Source of the DNA: Bacteroidota bacterium
GTDB lineage: Bacteria; Bacteroidota; Bacteroidia; Chitinophagales; Saprospiraceae
NCBI GenBank assembly: GCA_029561355.1
Contig: JAKQJD010000192.1
Location: 1 to 40,105 of the forward strand
Direction: 5' to 3'
DNA length: 40,105 nt
In this document: piece by piece, positions 28,233-35,820 of the stretch
Layout: every line of letters begins with the position of its first letter
Position numbering within the stretch: the stretch's first letter is position 1
The notes under the pieces: generated by a model
The model's database searches: none
The model's input: only the letters and a program-made list of their open reading frames with translations
What the model was told of the DNA's origin: nothing
Position numbers and translations under genes: made by a program

Positions 28233-28613
28233 ATGGCGCCAATAAAAGAAGGAGAGAAATTGATGTTACTGGTAAAAAGAGACAGCCGCACCACGGAAGA
28301 AATTGCCGATGCCTTGGGGTTGGATAAGTCTTACTTACCAAAACTCTATAAAATGGACAAATTGCCGCGCAAACCGCTCCAGAAAGCGATAGCGGTTTTT
28401 CACGTCCCAGCGGCTTATTTTATAAATGACTCGGAAAATAACGTCAGTGTAGCCGAAGGAGAGGCTGTTTACGGCGCTGCGGAAAAACGCTTGCAAACGG
28501 AAAACAATGCCCTGAAACAGGAAATTGCCCGGCTCACGAAAATGCTGGAACAGGAAAAAAGTGTGAACGCCCACCTGGCAGAAGCGCTGGTGAACCTGAG
28601 CAAACGACACTGA
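28233..28613 (+). CDS. HTH (XRE-like) protein with C-terminal coiled coil
   Basis: This is a 126-residue protein. Residues about 5-65 resemble a Cro/C1-type helix-turn-helix (RTTEEIADALGLDKSYLPKLYKMDKLPRKPLQKAIAVFHVPAAYF), with the recognition helix at DKSYLPKLYK. Residues about 80-122 form a heptad-like coiled coil (AEKRLQTENNALKQEIARLTKMLEQEK), probably a dimerisation zipper. It is likely a DNA-binding regulator. This architecture is common as a small stand-alone regulator in Bacteroidota, and I cannot name its targets. It is divergent from the hypothetical gene at 27783, which could be one of them. The gene ends directly at an AGTGCGAAGTC palindrome. Confidence 0.8.
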   Translation: MAPIKEGEKLMLLVKRDSRTTEEIADALGLDKSYLPKLYKMDKLPRKPLQKAIAVFHVPAAYFINDSENNVSVAEGEAVYGAAEKRLQTENNALKQEIARLTKMLEQEKSVNAHLAEALVNLSKRH

Positions 28614-28615
28614 CG

Positions 28616-28694
28616 AGTGCGAAGTCTTCAGTGCGAAGTGCGAAGTCAATAACATTGTGAGTGAATGTGGACTTCGCACTGAAGACTTCGCACT
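28616..28694. repeat. AGTGCGAAGTC palindrome, 24-bp perfect arms
   Basis: Arms 28616-28639 and 28671-28694 pair perfectly over 24 bp around a 31-nt loop. It fills the gap between two convergent genes. The word is the same as at 17112-17309 and 14114-14147. Confidence 0.93.
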
Positions 28695-28696
28695 GC

Positions 28697-28990
28697 TTAT
28701 ACGCTCACCGAATCATACACCACTACCCTTTCCCACAAATGCCCGCATTCGGCCACAAAACGGTGGTGATCCGGGTGATCCTGGTAAAAGGCTTCGTCTT
28801 CCGGACTATCGAATTGCAACATCCAGGAAACGGAATAACTGCTGTCGATCACCGGGCGGTTGGTAGCGGCAGGCGTACCGATATGCCACTGTCCGATGCT
28901 TTTAATAGATGTAAGTTTTTGAAGACCTGCAATGAGTTCGCTGCGGTCGGCGCCGGATTTGAGCCAGAAGTAAACGTGGTGAATGAACAT
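28697..28990 (-). CDS. Dabb (stress-responsive A/B barrel) domain protein
   Basis: This 97-residue protein matches the Dabb family. It starts MFIHHVYFWLK (the conserved H-x-V-x-F/W-x-L strand), has a GLQKLTSIKSI helix, a WHIGTPAATNRPVID loop, YSVSWMLQFDSPEDEAFYQDHPDHHRFVAECGHLW, and a terminal VVVYDSVSV strand. These small ferredoxin-like barrels dimerise. Some act in stress responses, others as polyketide cyclases or haem-related enzymes, so the function here is open. It is convergent with the HTH gene. Upstream is a one-armed GTGAGAG repeat that separates it from rnhB. Confidence 0.9.
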   Translation of the reverse strand: MFIHHVYFWLKSGADRSELIAGLQKLTSIKSIGQWHIGTPAATNRPVIDSSYSVSWMLQFDSPEDEAFYQDHPDHHRFVAECGHLWERVVVYDSVSV

Positions 28991-28995
28991 TAACT

Positions 28996-29106
28996 AGAGG
29001 TGAGAGGGTGAGAGATGTGAGAGGTGTGAGAGGTGTGAGAGGTATGAGAGAGTGAGAGAGTGAGAGAGTGAGAGAGTGAGAGATGTGAGCGGGTGAGCGG
29101 GTGAGC
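28996..29106. repeat. One-armed GTGAGAGA word array
   Basis: About eleven degenerate GTGAGAGA/GTGAGAGGT units in one orientation fill the gap between rnhB and the Dabb gene, with no complementary arm. The right end drifts to GTGAGCGG. Same word family as 6605-6799 and 20550-20613. Confidence 0.88.
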
Positions 29107-29107
29107 G

Positions 29108-29713
29108 TTAGAAGAGTTCCATTTGTTCGCCGATGGGGAGTAGTTGAAAAGAACGGCGGTGAAAAGGGGTGATGCCATGTTGCCGGATCGCCGCGCGGTG
29201 CGCCAGGGTCGGGTAACCCTTGTTGCTGTGCCAGTCGTAATGCGGGTATTGCGCATGCAAATCGTGCATGTATGCATCGCGATAGGTTTTGGCCAGAATG
29301 GAGGCCGCAGCGATAGAAGCGTATTTACCGTCTCCCTGAATGATACAGGCGTGCGGCAATTCGCGGTAGCGCACAAAGCGGTTGCCGTCTACGAGCACGA
29401 ATTCCGGTTGCTGCGTCAGTTTCTCCAAAGCCCGGTGCATGGCCAGAAAAGACGCTTTCAGAATATTGATGCGATCTATTTCTTCCGGCTCCACACGCGC
29501 GACCGCCCAGAAAAGCGCTTCCTTTTCCACTACAAATCGCAACGTATCCCGCTGATTTTCTGTCAGTTGCTTGGAATCGTTCAGCAACGGATGAAAAAAA
29601 TCCCGGGGCAAAACAACCGCCGCCGCAAACACGGGTCCTGCCAGACAGCCGCGCCCCGCTTCGTCGCAGCCGGCCTCGGTCAGATCCGCATGAAGGAATG
29701 GAAGTAATGGCAT
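29108..29713 (-). CDS. rnhB: Ribonuclease HII
   Basis: The ATG at 29713 gives 201 residues, the family's usual size. An in-frame ATG at 29782 is inside a palindrome and upstream of the promoter box. Motifs are the metal-binding CDEAGRG (D17, E18), the LNDSKQL segment, LVDGN (D109), and [20 protein letters not shown]. The C-terminal [24 protein letters not shown] is also typical. The enzyme cleaves the RNA strand of RNA-DNA hybrids and single ribonucleotides misincorporated in DNA. The -7 box ends four nt before the ATG, so the mRNA may be leaderless. Confidence 0.96.
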   Translation of the reverse strand: MPLLPFLHADLTEAGCDEAGRGCLAGPVFAAAVVLPRDFFHPLLNDSKQLTENQRDTLRFVVEKEALFWAVARVEPEEIDRINILKASFLAMHRALEKLTQQPEFVLVDGNRFVRYRELPHACIIQGDGKYASIAAASILAKTYRDAYMHDLHAQYPHYDWHSNKGYPTLAHRAAIRQHGITPFHRRSFQLLPIGEQMELF

Positions 29714-29717
29714 GCGG

Positions 29718-29725
29718 CAAAAGTA
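29718..29725 (-). promoter_or_regulatory. Putative -7 box (TACTTTTG) for rnhB
   Basis: The minus strand reads TACTTTTG ending four nt before the rnhB ATG, which suggests a leaderless transcript. Just upstream on this strand is the palindrome 29734-29797, whose U-rich 3' flank overlaps this box, so terminator and promoter appear merged. Confidence 0.5.
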
Positions 29726-29733
29726 AAAAGATT

Positions 29734-29797
29734 TGAGGATATGAGGATTTGAGGATGCGAGTGGCAGTTCTCGCATCCTCAAATCCTCATATCCTCA
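29734..29797. repeat. GGATTTGAGGAT palindrome, 27-bp perfect arms
   Basis: Arms 29734-29760 and 29771-29797 pair perfectly over 27 bp with a 10-nt loop. On the minus strand it is followed by a T-rich stretch (29714-29733), so it may be an intrinsic terminator for the WD40 gene, whose stop codon is only seven nt away. It shares its word with 9880-9990. Confidence 0.93.
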
Positions 29798-29803
29798 TAA
29801 AAT

Positions 29804-30697
29804 TTAAAACTCCCGCTGCCAGATCTTTGCGCTCCGGTCATCGCTCGCCGAAACAAGGCCATCCGGCAGCCAGAGCAGCCTGTTTACAGAATTGATGTGC
29901 CCGTTATCGCGTACAACGTCCAGCACTTTCACCAGTGAAAAAGTCTCTGCTTCCCATATTTTCACCGTTTTATCGCGGCTGGCGGTAGCGAAATGAGCGC
30001 CGTCGGGTGAAAAAACGATGTGATTCAGGGTATACCAGTGCGCCGGCTGTTCGGAAACCGGCAAAAAATCATCCGTTTTCCAGATGCGCAGCATGGCATC
30101 ACGCCCGCCGCTCAACAAATGCCGTCCACCGGGTGTATAAGCCAGGGTAAAAACGGAATTTTCGTGGGCGTTGGTCAGCACTTTTTTCAAAGCCAGCGTT
30201 TCGCTGTTCAATAAATAAATGGAGCCGTCGCTGGCCCCCACAGCCAGTTCTTCCCGGTCGGCCGAGTATGCGATGCTGCGCAGGGCCTGGTTGGACAAGT
30301 GATAACTTTCGACGGCGTGACCCGTTTCCAGATCCCAGACAGTCAGCAAACCCTCTCCGCCGGCTGTAAGCACGCGGCTACCCAGCACTTCGATGTCGTA
30401 CACGCCTTTTTTATGATGCAGGATATTGCGCGTCAGTTCCGGCTGATCGTAGCGGATCCAGTGTACGCCTCCATTCATGTTACCGGCGATCACCAGATTC
30501 CGTTCGGGCACTACATGCATGGAAAACACCTGTGTGTCTACAGAAGCCAGTAAATGCCCGGTTTCCGGATCGTCGAGGTCCCACTCCACGATCCATCCGT
30601 CTCCACCGGTAGAAAGGAAATGCCGGGCGTCACGACCGGGCGCCAGCGCATACAAGGCTGCTTTGTGGCCGGAACAAGTGTGACGGAGGGAAAACAT
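29804..30697 (-). CDS. WD40 repeat protein
   Basis: This 297-residue protein consists almost entirely of WD40 blades. Recognisable repeats include HKAALYALAPG...DGWIVEWDL, GGEGLLTVWDL, ASDGSIYLLNS, GGRDAMLRIWK, SRDKTVKIWEA and SDDRSAKIWQR, consistent with about seven blades closing one propeller. There is no signal peptide, so it is probably cytoplasmic. WD40 propellers are binding scaffolds and the partner is unknown. The ATG at 30697 is chosen over one at 30742, since the extra residues are encoded by repeat-rich sequence. It lies 149 nt downstream of serA on the same strand with a hairpin between, so co-transcription is possible but not evident. Confidence 0.9.
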   Translation of the reverse strand: MFSLRHTCSGHKAALYALAPGRDARHFLSTGGDGWIVEWDLDDPETGHLLASVDTQVFSMHVVPERNLVIAGNMNGGVHWIRYDQPELTRNILHHKKGVYDIEVLGSRVLTAGGEGLLTVWDLETGHAVESYHLSNQALRSIAYSADREELAVGASDGSIYLLNSETLALKKVLTNAHENSVFTLAYTPGGRHLLSGGRDAMLRIWKTDDFLPVSEQPAHWYTLNHIVFSPDGAHFATASRDKTVKIWEAETFSLVKVLDVVRDNGHINSVNRLLWLPDGLVSASDDRSAKIWQREF

Positions 30698-30700
30698 AGA

Positions 30701-30780
30701 AGTGAGAGGTAAGAAGTGAGAAGTGAGAGGCGTAGCGTACACCGCTTCGCTTTTGAGTCAGTAGGAAGCGGCACACAATA
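30701..30780. repeat. Degenerate GTGAGAAG array with CACCGCTTCGC core
   Basis: A few GTGAGAAG/GTGAGAGG units are followed by a GTACACCGCTTCGC core and a decayed complementary half (GGAAGCGGCACAC). This looks like an eroded relative of 6605-6799. Confidence 0.65.
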
Positions 30781-30783
30781 GAA

Positions 30784-30815
30784 ATGGGCTGTTCTGTGTG
30801 AAGAGAACAGCCCAT
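30784..30815. terminator. 12-bp hairpin downstream of serA
   Basis: ATGGGCTGTTCT at 30784-30795 pairs perfectly with 30804-30815 around an 8-nt loop, 31 nt past the serA stop codon. The minus-strand continuation (TTCTATTGTG) is only weakly U-rich, so this is a probable, not certain, terminator. Confidence 0.65.
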
Positions 30816-30846
30816 GACTGGAAAGTGTTTTTTATAAACCTGCTTT

Positions 30847-31803
30847 TTACTTGTCGTCGCCGAAGTAAGCCAGGATTTTGTCGGCCAGTTCCATACCGAT
30901 ATACGACTGGGCCTCCACGGTGCTGGCGCCGATGTGCGGCGTGCAGGATACCAGCGGGTGGCGCAGCAGTTGTTCGCGCGGAGTAGGTTCGTTTTCAAAA
31001 ACGTCGAGACCTGCGCCGGCTACTTTACCCGAATCGAGGGCTGCCAGCAGCGCTTCTTCTTCGATCACGCCGCCGCGGGCAGTATTGATCAGGAATACGC
31101 CGGTTTTCATTTTGGCCAGTTCGTCGGCCGTAATGAGCGGCTTGTTGATACCCGGAATGTGAAACGAGATAAAATCAGATTCGCGGATGATCTTTTCAAG
31201 TGGTTCCGTACGTACTTTAACGGTCAGTTTAATGTCCGAAAAGTCGTTGAGTTGAATGGCAATCTCGGCGTCGTTCACAAACGGGTCGTGCGCACGAACG
31301 CTCATGCCCATACCCAGTGCAATTTTCGCCAGTTCCTGACCGATACGGCCGAAACCGACAATACCCAGGGTTTTACCTTTGATCTGAAAGCCCGTTTCGA
31401 AGGCTTTTTTCAGTTTTTTGAAATCGCCGCCGGAAGCCAGTTCGCGGTTGCTGCGCTGGAACATACGAGCCAGGGTAAAAATGTGTCCGAACGCCAGTTC
31501 GGCCACCGCTCTCGACGAAGCCATCGGTGTATTGTACACCTGAATGCCTTTCGACTGCGCGTATTCCAGATCGATGTTATCGAGTCCCACGCCGCCACGG
31601 GCAATGATCTTCAGTTTTTTAGCGCCATCGATCACAGCTTTGTTCACCTTGGTGGCGCTGCGCACGATCAGGACGTCATATTCACTGATGCGATCAGGAA
31701 GATCATCCTGTGCAATTTTATCATCATCCACAATGTAATCCGCTTCTTCAAGAAGCAAACGACCGTCAGGGTGAATGCCGTCGTTAGCAAGAATTTTTAT
31801 CAT
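30847..31803 (-). CDS. serA: D-3-phosphoglycerate dehydrogenase, short form
   Basis: This 318-residue D-2-hydroxyacid dehydrogenase has an NAD-binding GIVGFGRIGQELAK glycine motif, catalytic Arg in NTARGGVI, Glu in FENEPTP and His in TPHIGAST. The N-terminal pattern (VRSATKVNKAVIDGAKKLKIIARGGVGLDNID) is that of phosphoglycerate dehydrogenase. The enzyme oxidises 3-phosphoglycerate to 3-phosphohydroxypyruvate, the first step of serine synthesis. The protein ends right after the catalytic domains and lacks the ACT serine-sensing domain, so it should not show classical serine feedback. No serC or serB is adjacent. A TATCTTTG box lies 25 nt upstream. Another D-2-hydroxyacid substrate is possible but less likely. 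Confidence 0.9.
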   Translation of the reverse strand: MIKILANDGIHPDGRLLLEEADYIVDDDKIAQDDLPDRISEYDVLIVRSATKVNKAVIDGAKKLKIIARGGVGLDNIDLEYAQSKGIQVYNTPMASSRAVAELAFGHIFTLARMFQRSNRELASGGDFKKLKKAFETGFQIKGKTLGIVGFGRIGQELAKIALGMGMSVRAHDPFVNDAEIAIQLNDFSDIKLTVKVRTEPLEKIIRESDFISFHIPGINKPLITADELAKMKTGVFLINTARGGVIEEEALLAALDSGKVAGAGLDVFENEPTPREQLLRHPLVSCTPHIGASTVEAQSYIGMELADKILAYFGDDK

Positions 31804-31828
31804 AACTTGTTAATGTTAAAAAACGCAG

Positions 31829-31836
31829 CAAAGATA
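31829..31836 (-). promoter_or_regulatory. Putative -7 box (TATCTTTG) for serA
   Basis: The minus strand reads TATCTTTG 25 nt before the serA ATG. No good -33 element was found. The remainder of 31837-32048 contains no gene I can see. Confidence 0.5.
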
Positions 31837-32048
31837 GTTTTTCAAACGGGGAAAATAAGGGATTCAAACCGAATAATATTTTTCAGCGATCGAAAGTCGG
31901 CTGAGAAGGCAGGAAAAACCGGGCGTTTAAAACAGGGATGTGCGCAATGATTTTGCCTGAAAAAAATATTCGGATTATAATTTCACGCAACACTGTATTT
32001 TCAAATCTATTTCTTCTTTTCAAAAAACAAGATTAAAAAATCCGATTG

Positions 32049-34268
32049 TCATTGTCCCAGCATTCGGCGCGCCTGTCGCAATTCCCGATCGACGAAACCG
32101 GCGGGCGATTCGTTCAGAACCAGGGCTTCCTGCAACACCTGCATATCTTCCGGTTCTTTCGGAAGCAGGCGTTTCATTTTTTCCAGGTTGCGGATGGCCT
32201 GTCCCCATACTTTGGCTTCCTTGAATACTTCGAAGTTGCGCTGACTGATCTCAAAATTGCGTACAAGCGTTTCCCGAAGGTTGATGACGCGGCGGGTGAG
32301 GTCGAGGTATTTCTGCTCTATCCGTGCCGAATCGACCCGCCAGATCCTGCCGGAGTCTTTTTCAGTGGAAAGTTGGTAGTTCATCACTTTGTACTGCAAT
32401 AAAGCCAGTTGCGCATCGCGGTAGGCATGCAGCGCGCCTGCATAATCGCCCTGAAAAGACAAGGAATCGCTTCGCTGCAAATGCAATGAAACGGAGTCGT
32501 ATTGCACCTGCAACTGCTTGACTTTCAGTATTTCCTCTTTTACATCCTTGTACGGCGGCGTGTTTTTCAGGATCCAGCTGCGGCGCGAGTTGTCGATGAG
32601 ATCCTCATAATCCTGAATGGCAGCGTCATAAATTTCGTTGCTCACATTGAGTTCGGCCTGCACGAGCTGGCTGCGTGCCGAGCGCAGGTAATCGCGCAGA
32701 AAATAACCGGCAAAAGCCAGGGCCAGCAGCGCGACGCCCAGGGCAAATATCGACGTGATCGCCACTTTTCGCGCCAGTTTGCGCTGCCGCATCGAGGTTT
32801 TGAGTTGTTCCTCCACTTCTTCGCGGCGGCGGCCTTCTTCCGAAAGCCGCTGTTCGTATTCTATTTTTTCGCGGTCGGCCCGTTCGCGGTCGCGGCGGTT
32901 GTTGCGCGATTCGATGATAGCCGGGAGCAGGGTATCGTGGCTGATTTCGTAGTAAAAATCGTCGAGCCGCGGCTCTTTTCGCAGCAGACGGCTTTTATCC
33001 ACCAGTGTGTCGAGGAAATCGGGTGTTACGCCATATTCATCCAGCAGGGTGTCGTCGACCACGCTGTTGCGGCGGTTGCTGGAGGTGATCAGGCTTTCCT
33101 CGACGACGCGTTGCGCCAGGGCATACAGTTGCTCGGTCGTTTGTGCGGTGAGTGTTTTGTCTTTTTCCGATACCGGCGTGCCCTGCTGCGTTTTATTCAA
33201 AATACGCTCCACGTAGGCTTTTGGGAACAGCAACAACTGGTTGTGGTAAAAATTCCGGATCGATAAATTCAGTCCCTGTGGGCCACCGTAAAATTCCGGC
33301 GTCACCTCAAAACACTCGGGTTTCTGTTCGTCAATGATCTTTTCCTCGATGTCCTGACAGACGATCTGCAGGTTCACCGCCTCTATCTCGTCTTTTTTCT
33401 GGATCGATTGTACGTTGCCGGCATCATTTTCGGTAGCGCTGTGGCCGGCCAGAAAATCGATCATGCCTTCCAGCGCCGTTTCGTTGTATTCGAACGGCGG
33501 GCTCAAAAATGTTCCTTCCGCCAGGCCCGGCTGCACGATGGCAGTGCGTGCTTTTTCGCGGTCGAGCGGCTGTAATTGATACCGGTTGCGCAAAATACCC
33601 GGAATGCGGGTACTCATGCCGTCGATCAGGTGCAAAAAATCCGAACGAATACTCAGCACCACACGTATTTCGGGTTGTTTTTCCCACCATTGCATGGTAT
33701 TCACGTCTATCACACCTTCCTGAAACTGTCGCAGCAAACTGGAACGCAATGCTTCCGGCATGGTTTCGTTGGCCAGGTCGGCCAGCTCGGCGAGGAAACG
33801 GTTGCGGCTTTCTTCGGTGTGCGCCAGGGTGAAAATCTCTTCAAACTGGTCGAACACGAGCACCGGCGTAGCGGGCAATCCGTTGAGGTCGAATTCGAGC
33901 CGTTTCATTTGCTCCCAAAGCGACTGCTTCTCGCCCGGTCGTTCGCCGGTAGTATCGCGGCCACCGACCTGCACATGGCCGGCAAGTACGGCGCTCATGG
34001 CATCCGGCAACGGTTCGCTGGTTTTATCGGCGCGCAGAAAGACAGGCGTATAATCCTGGCGTTCGAGTTCGGGCGCTACGCCGGCCTGTAACAGGGATGT
34101 TTTACCGATACCCGATTTGGCAAACAGCACCACCAGCCGTTCGCGCAGGATGAGGTTGGTGAGGCGTTGAATATCGTCGCGGCGTCCGTGAAAAACGGCG
34201 CTCTGGCTGCGTTCGAAGGGTTTGAGGCCCGGATAACGGCGAGGGAGGTCGGCGGCGTTTTTCTTCAT
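32049..34268 (-). CDS. nSTAND-type NTPase with transmembrane segment
   Basis: This 739-residue protein starts with the novel-STAND NTPase signature: YPGLKPFERSQSAVFHGRRDDIQRL, Walker A AKSGIGKTS (50-58), Walker B PVLVFDQFEEIF (Asp140) and the sensor-like VVLSIRSDFL (203-212). A winged-helix/arm region follows (YEISHDTLLPAII near 440-452). A highly charged coiled coil (about 453-500) precedes one transmembrane helix (502-524). Residues about 530-739 are helical, TPR-like (YDAAIQDYEDLI; FQGDYAGALHAYRDAQLALL) and probably periplasmic or membrane-proximal. STAND ATPases are signal-dependent switches that oligomerise and activate effectors. Its ATG overlaps the stop of the SIR2/TIR gene by four bases (ATGA), so the two are translationally coupled. 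Role as sensor/activator for that effector is inference. Confidence 0.9.
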   Translation of the reverse strand: MKKNAADLPRRYPGLKPFERSQSAVFHGRRDDIQRLTNLILRERLVVLFAKSGIGKTSLLQAGVAPELERQDYTPVFLRADKTSEPLPDAMSAVLAGHVQVGGRDTTGERPGEKQSLWEQMKRLEFDLNGLPATPVLVFDQFEEIFTLAHTEESRNRFLAELADLANETMPEALRSSLLRQFQEGVIDVNTMQWWEKQPEIRVVLSIRSDFLHLIDGMSTRIPGILRNRYQLQPLDREKARTAIVQPGLAEGTFLSPPFEYNETALEGMIDFLAGHSATENDAGNVQSIQKKDEIEAVNLQIVCQDIEEKIIDEQKPECFEVTPEFYGGPQGLNLSIRNFYHNQLLLFPKAYVERILNKTQQGTPVSEKDKTLTAQTTEQLYALAQRVVEESLITSSNRRNSVVDDTLLDEYGVTPDFLDTLVDKSRLLRKEPRLDDFYYEISHDTLLPAIIESRNNRRDRERADREKIEYEQRLSEEGRRREEVEEQLKTSMRQRKLARKVAITSIFALGVALLALAFAGYFLRDYLRSARSQLVQAELNVSNEIYDAAIQDYEDLIDNSRRSWILKNTPPYKDVKEEILKVKQLQVQYDSVSLHLQRSDSLSFQGDYAGALHAYRDAQLALLQYKVMNYQLSTEKDSGRIWRVDSARIEQKYLDLTRRVINLRETLVRNFEISQRNFEVFKEAKVWGQAIRNLEKMKRLLPKEPEDMQVLQEALVLNESPAGFVDRELRQARRMLGQ

Positions 34269-35644
34269 GTCCGGGCAAGGTTTTCAATGTATTTCCGAAG
34301 ACTTTCTACCGTTTCGCTGATGTACGTGCTCTCGTTGGCGCTGCCAAGTATCGGTGTGCGGTCGGGCGGACGAATGGTGCTCAGGCGCCCCAGCGGACCA
34401 TCGAGTGCCAATGGTTTTAACAGCACGGGCATCACCAGAAAACCTTTGCGCGGATTGTTGCGGCGGGCAATTTCCTCCAGCAGCGGAATGGCCGGATTGC
34501 TTTGTTCGTCAAAAAAATCGACGCTCAGAAGCGGCAGCACTACCTGACAGCGGTCAAGCATACTTTCCAGCCAGGCTTTCATATCGCCTTGTCCCGTCGC
34601 ATCGGCCAGCGTGTAAAACTGGGCGGGCAGGGCTTTTAAATGTTTGATCAGCAGGTCGTAACCATCCTTGTCGGCGGTTTCATTGTGCAAAATCAATACC
34701 TCCGCGCGGGGCTTTTCGGCAGGTGCGCCGGCGGGCTGGTTGTCGAGGTTGTTGTATTCCAGCACGAGTTGCTCGACAAACGTATACAGGTCCATCGGAT
34801 TGAACTGCATGCCGAATTCGCCCTGGAAAAACACCTTCGTTTCGGAGTCGGCCTCCCGTTCGCCTTTCAACGGATAGGAAAAGGGCTGTATGTTTTCCCG
34901 AACGTTTTTATACAGCGTATCCAGCAGCAGGCGCAGGTTCCAGTCCTCGAAATCGAAGCCCAGGAACAGGTGGTACCGGAAATCCTTGAAGGCATTGGTG
35001 AGCACGTCGGGCAGGCGCTCATTCTGTTGTTCGCCGACGATTTTTTTGATATAATTCAACTGGTGCTTGTAGGTCAGCACCAGCGATTCGGGCTTTTTAT
35101 ACGTGCCGAACAGGTTGTACACCACTACCCGCGGGTCTTTTTCGAAGTCGAAAACGAAGGCGCTGCCGGGCTTGTAGTAGTTGTAAAAATCGGGGTAATA
35201 AGGCGCCGCTACTTCGTCGTACAGGCGGGTGACAAAGTTGTCGGGCGTGGTGTTGATCACGATACGGAAACGCAGGTCGACCAGTTGTTCCAGGGCCGGG
35301 TGCAACTCGCATTTATTGGCTTGCTCGCTGTAAAACCGCGCCACGTCTTCCTGCAAAACATTGTCGGTGGAAAGATTCCGCACACGTAGCAAACTGGCTA
35401 CATAGGAAAGCGTACATTCCTCACTATCAGATAGTTCCAGTTTGTATTTGCGGGCCAGATACGCGGCGCACATATCGGTGAGCGGAGTCCAGTTTCCTTT
35501 TTCGTCCTTTGCCACCAGGGCGCCCGGGCCCAAAAACAGGACAGCGACCCCATCCTTCACCTTGCGGGCGATGGCCTGGAAAACTTCCTTGTTGGTGTCA
35601 TTGGAACTACCGTTTCCGGCAGGCTGAGTTGTTTCAGTGGGCAT
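34265..35644 (-). CDS. SIR2-like / TIR-like two-domain protein
   Basis: The ATG at 35644 gives 459 residues. Residues about 20-295 form a SIR2-type Rossmann domain: VAVLFLGPGA (33-42, the GAG position), NTTPDN (131-136, where active enzymes have TTNYD), VVYNLFGTYKKPESLVLT (174-191, Phe179 where the catalytic His is expected), and FLGFDFEDWNLRLLL (227-241), typical of the SIR2 group in conflict systems. After a Pro/Ala linker (302-312), residues 313-459 look like a TIR-family domain: AEVLILHNETADKDGYDLLIKHLKAL, a CQVVLPLLSVDFF strand, IPLLEEIARR with candidate Glu390/391, and VMPVLLKP. Intact SIR2 and TIR domains in defence systems destroy NAD+. Here the SIR2 part looks degenerate, so any enzymatic activity may reside in the TIR part (inference). 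It is coupled to the nSTAND gene by an ATGA overlap. Confidence 0.85.
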   Translation of the reverse strand: MPTETTQPAGNGSSNDTNKEVFQAIARKVKDGVAVLFLGPGALVAKDEKGNWTPLTDMCAAYLARKYKLELSDSEECTLSYVASLLRVRNLSTDNVLQEDVARFYSEQANKCELHPALEQLVDLRFRIVINTTPDNFVTRLYDEVAAPYYPDFYNYYKPGSAFVFDFEKDPRVVVYNLFGTYKKPESLVLTYKHQLNYIKKIVGEQQNERLPDVLTNAFKDFRYHLFLGFDFEDWNLRLLLDTLYKNVRENIQPFSYPLKGEREADSETKVFFQGEFGMQFNPMDLYTFVEQLVLEYNNLDNQPAGAPAEKPRAEVLILHNETADKDGYDLLIKHLKALPAQFYTLADATGQGDMKAWLESMLDRCQVVLPLLSVDFFDEQSNPAIPLLEEIARRNNPRKGFLVMPVLLKPLALDGPLGRLSTIRPPDRTPILGSANESTYISETVESLRKYIENLART

Positions 35645-35677
35645 CCCGAATGTTCGCTGATGTTTTGGTCTGGCGAA

Positions 35678-35685
35678 CAAAGGTA
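35678..35685 (-). promoter_or_regulatory. Putative -7 box (TACCTTTG) for the SIR2/TIR-nSTAND operon
   Basis: The minus strand reads TACCTTTG 33 nt upstream of the ATG at 35644, matching TAnnTTTG. No -33 TTTG stands out. It supports the chosen start, because an in-frame ATG at 35791 lies upstream of it. Confidence 0.5.
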
Positions 35686-35795
35686 GTAAAATTGCATTCC
35701 ATATGGAGCCGGATTTTTTGCAATGAAACCGACCCAACGGAATGTGAAAAAACTTGTGTCTTGCGCAAATTGCTCTTAAAAGCCGGCACAATCCC

Positions 35796-35803
35796 TATTT
35801 TTG
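35796..35803 (+). promoter_or_regulatory. Putative -7 box (TATTTTTG) for the FKBP gene
   Basis: TATTTTTG lies 17 nt before the FKBP ATG. A TTG at 35770-35772 lies 23 nt upstream of it. The promoter is divergent from that of the SIR2/TIR operon, about 110 nt away. Confidence 0.5.
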
Positions 35804-35820
35804 CACAAAAAATAAACATA

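Noticed and set aside
31804..32048. Possible small RNA or riboswitch between serA and the nSTAND stop
   Set aside because: Apart from the serA -7 box I found no strong hairpin or conserved motif. Nothing can be claimed by eye.
34167..34547. Plus-strand frames opposite the SIR2/TIR-nSTAND junction as possible antitoxin or antisense genes
   Set aside because: No ribosome-binding or promoter signal and shadow-type composition. The minus-strand coupling explains the region.
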